A stretch of 16,405 nucleotides of DNA from Gammaproteobacteria bacterium (GTDB lineage: Bacteria; Pseudomonadota; Gammaproteobacteria; SZUA-140): NCBI GenBank assembly GCA_026982145.1, contig JALSHQ010000259.1, positions 1 to 16,405 on the forward strand, read 5' to 3'. Positions 15,009 through 16,405 of this stretch are shown piece after piece (within the stretch, counting starts at the first letter, position 1; each line of letters starts with the position of its first letter). Position numbers and translations under genes: made by a program. The notes below the pieces were generated by a model. The model was given only the letters and a program-made list of their open reading frames with translations, was not told where the DNA came from and did not search any database.

Positions 15009-15023
15009 TTTAATCGAATTAAA
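15009..15023. repeat. 15-bp palindrome in the cyclase/TPR intergenic region
   Basis: TTTAAT-CGA-ATTAAA has perfect 6-bp arms around a 3-nt centre. It lies between the two divergent genes and is a possible operator. The regulator is unknown. Confidence 0.45.
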
Positions 15024-15224
15024 CATAGGAGACTAAAACACTAAGAAATTAACAAGTTACAACAAATAATCTTAAAGTTATTAAGCAAACAAGCGATAAA
15101 GATCATGGTTGAAATTATTAAACAGCGCGCTGAAAAAGAGCTGAACCTAATAAAAACAGATCAGCGGCTCGGTTAAACAGGAAGATATAAAAATCAAAAT
15201 TGGACGTTAATTCGGCTAGATAGT

Positions 15225-15962
15225 GTGAATACCAATCAGATGACTTTAGACCATCCCCACCATGAGGATGACGAATTTATTGAGCCATGCTTTCTTGACC
15301 GAAGCGATTGGATCAGCGCTCCTCCTGTTTTTTGTGCGCAACAGAGCGCGGATTTTCTCACCCACCGGGTCACTCGCAATCCACTGGATTTAATGAGCCA
15401 CACCCAACGCATACGCCTTTATCGCGAGCTGGGCGATGCCGACGGCACCTATGGTGCGCTATTGGATCTTTTCACTGCCCTCGGTGATAAGGGGGAGCGT
15501 TTACGGAAAAGATTGTTACAGCAAGCTTGCTATTTTTTAGAGGCCTCACACTATGAGGTTTTAATGCTTTGTCTTGAAAAAAAACTCCCCGAATCGACCC
15601 CGCTGCCCGTATCACCCCATGCCGTGCTAAGTGATGATGCAAGCACTGCACCACTGGTACGACAACTCCAAACGACTGTAAACGGCCGTGATGAAGACCC
15701 CTTGGTGACCGCTTGCGATTTATTAAATTCAGGCCAATTACAGCAGGCTCAAACCACATTAGAGGCCGCACTGTTGATCTCTCCGCAGCGAGAAGAGATC
15801 AGCCTAGAATTGCTGCAGATCTATCGCCACACCGACAATCGAAATGGCTGTATCACAATGCTAAATAAGCTGGACAACGCACCCCTAGCGGCACATGAGC
15901 AGTGGGTCGAGCTCATTTTAACGCTGGATCAAAGCAACAATGAGGAGAGTTCCTGTGCGTAA
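15225..15962 (+). CDS. Hypothetical protein with TPR-like helical repeats
   Basis: I do not recognise this 245-residue protein as a named family. The N-terminus (about 1-45) is acidic and polar, with no signal peptide or membrane segment, so it should be cytosolic. Residues about 48-115 form amphipathic helices (NPLDLMSHTQRIRLYRELG, then a TYGALLDLFTALGDKGERL pattern). Residues about 160-225 show a TPR-like pair (ACDLLNSGQLQQAQTTLEAALLISP, then LELLQIYRHTDNRNGCITML), somewhat like the C-terminal repeats of FimV-type proteins. The start is uncertain: GTG 15225 gives MNTNQM, while ATG 15240 is an in-frame alternative; neither has a clear SD. Its 3' end overlaps the next gene by 8 nt, so the two are translationally coupled, and it may be a partner or scaffold for the receiver-like protein. 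Confidence 0.75.
   Translation: MNTNQMTLDHPHHEDDEFIEPCFLDRSDWISAPPVFCAQQSADFLTHRVTRNPLDLMSHTQRIRLYRELGDADGTYGALLDLFTALGDKGERLRKRLLQQACYFLEASHYEVLMLCLEKKLPESTPLPVSPHAVLSDDASTAPLVRQLQTTVNGRDEDPLVTACDLLNSGQLQQAQTTLEAALLISPQREEISLELLQIYRHTDNRNGCITMLNKLDNAPLAAHEQWVELILTLDQSNNEESSCA
15943..15947 (+). promoter_or_regulatory. Ribosome binding site of the receiver-like gene
   Basis: AGGAG lies 7 nt upstream of GTG 15955, inside the end of the preceding gene. It decides the GTG start and supports coupled translation. Confidence 0.75.
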
Positions 15963-16405
15963 GAAAACGGTGACTGACCCAGTTCAAGTCTCCACTATCG
16001 GGCTGGATGAGCGCTCGCAGGAGGTGCTACGCGTGGCTTTCTCAAGCGTCGGCAAAGGGGCTTGCCTGCTAACCGATGAAGCAAGTGCCGATGTCACCAT
16101 CTGTAACATGGACAGCAGCAACGCTAAAAAACTGTGGCATCAGCACCGCGCGCATCTCCCGCAACGCCCAACGGTTGTCATATCCATTAAAGACCCCAAT
16201 CTTGAAAACGCTTTTTATGTCGCTAAACCCATCAAAATCGGGCTGCTTATTGAAGCCATAAAACAGTGCCATCAAGCAGGTACTGAAGCGCAGCAGAAAG
16301 GCGTAAAGCAAGTGCAGACCCAAACACAGACTCGCCATGCGAGCACACAGGCAACGACAAAACAGGCTGCCAAGCAGGACAGCACCAGCACCAGCACCAG
16401 CACCA
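15955..16405 (+). CDS. Receiver-like domain protein with low-complexity linker (3' partial)
   Basis: The gene starts at GTG 15955, has a strong SD and stays open to the window edge (150 codons seen). Residues about 10-102 look like a compact response-regulator receiver domain. There is an acidic pair Asp18-Glu19 after strand 1 (STIGLDERSQEVLRVAF), Asp53 at the end of a strand-3-like ADVTICNMD, Ser77 in TVVISIKD, and a Lys91-Pro92 switch in FYVAKPIKIGLLIEAI. Spacing between these is shorter than in CheY (Asp to Lys 38 rather than 52 residues), so phosphorylation is uncertain and it may be a pseudo-receiver. From about 106 the sequence becomes Gln/Thr/Ser/Lys-rich, with TQTQTR and then repeated Ser-Thr, which suggests a flexible linker to a further domain outside the window. 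Nothing here identifies that domain. Confidence 0.75.
   Translation, partial: MRKKTVTDPVQVSTIGLDERSQEVLRVAFSSVGKGACLLTDEASADVTICNMDSSNAKKLWHQHRAHLPQRPTVVISIKDPNLENAFYVAKPIKIGLLIEAIKQCHQAGTEAQQKGVKQVQTQTQTRHASTQATTKQAAKQDSTSTSTST
16381..16405 (+). repeat. Hexanucleotide tandem repeat AGCACC
   Basis: Four complete AGCACC units plus one base run to the window edge and encode alternating Ser-Thr. Because the unit is 6 nt, copy-number change would lengthen or shorten the linker without shifting the frame. The true copy number is cut off. Confidence 0.8.

Larger units (their letters stand above)
14854..15224. other. 371-nt intergenic region between divergent signalling genes
   Basis: This is the only stretch over 300 nt without a supported gene. 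It must contain the promoters of the cyclase operon (-) and of the helical-repeat gene (+). Its left part is GC-balanced and includes an imperfect hairpin with arms TCAGAG/CTCTGA (about 14935-14960). Its right part, from about 15005, is strongly AT-rich. I see a TTTAAT-CGA-ATTAAA palindrome at 15009-15023 and a CTTAA/TTAAG repeat at 15071-15085. No tRNA, riboswitch or convincing small gene is evident. Confidence 0.6.

Noticed and set aside
15105..15176. A 23-codon ATG-to-TAA open frame in the 371-nt intergenic region (begins MVEIIKQRAEKEL).
   Set aside because: It has no Shine-Dalgarno and no recognisable similarity, and it lies in AT-rich DNA where such a short frame is expected by chance.
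15195..15224. A sigma-54 promoter (TTGGACG...TCGGCT) before the TPR-like gene.
   Set aside because: The GG-to-GC spacing is one base too long and the -12 element is poor.
1..16405. CRISPR arrays, tRNA or rRNA genes, insertion sequences, or phage and integration signs. The tyrosine recombinase could suggest an integrative element.
   Set aside because: The recombinase is a housekeeping XerC in its conserved dapF-DUF484-xerC context, and no direct repeats with spacers, transposase genes, RNA genes or att-like duplications were seen.

Overview
The window is ordinary gammaproteobacterial chromosome for about its first two thirds. It turns into a less familiar signalling region after about position 12,290. 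The class call rests on gene content and order: ubiE-ubiJ-ubiB behind hslV-hslU and a DUF971 gene, dapF-DUF484-xerC, and ctpA followed by a YibQ-type divergent deacetylase. These are gammaproteobacterial arrangements, and UbiJ is largely confined to that class. I cannot name a genus. No rRNA, tRNA, insertion sequence or CRISPR array is visible, and coding density is high.

Layout. Positions 2-1849 (+) hold the 3' part of a periplasmic C-terminal processing protease (CtpA) and a secreted divergent polysaccharide deacetylase, an envelope/peptidoglycan pair. Positions 1965-10093 (-) carry nine co-directional genes. In transcription order they are dapF, a DUF484 gene, xerC, hslV, hslU, a DUF971 gene, ubiE, ubiJ and ubiB. 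Several junctions are 4-nt ATGA overlaps, so translation is probably coupled. The run combines diaminopimelate/lysine synthesis, chromosome dimer resolution, the HslUV protease and late ubiquinone synthesis. A probable promoter precedes dapF and a weaker one precedes hslV. A terminator-shaped hairpin lies inside the first codons of xerC.

Positions 10241-10969 (+) encode TrmO, a tRNA t6A methyltransferase, divergent from dapF. Positions 11156-12169 (+) encode a secreted di-haem cytochrome c peroxidase/MauG-family protein with its own leader and a clear downstream terminator. Its first haem region lacks the distal histidine expected in classical bacterial peroxidases.

Positions 12290-14853 (-) form a two-gene unit: a membrane-bound class III adenylate cyclase with a periplasmic sensor region and HAMP domain, and a TPR lipoprotein overlapping it by 4 nt. 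After a 371-nt intergenic region, positions 15225-16405 (+) hold a helical-repeat protein of unknown function. It overlaps the start of a gene encoding a compact receiver-like domain followed by a low-complexity Q/T/S linker that runs off the window. Sensor-cyclase, lipoprotein, TPR-like protein and receiver-like protein, arranged divergently, are the best candidate here for an uncharacterised signalling system. That functional link is inference from proximity.
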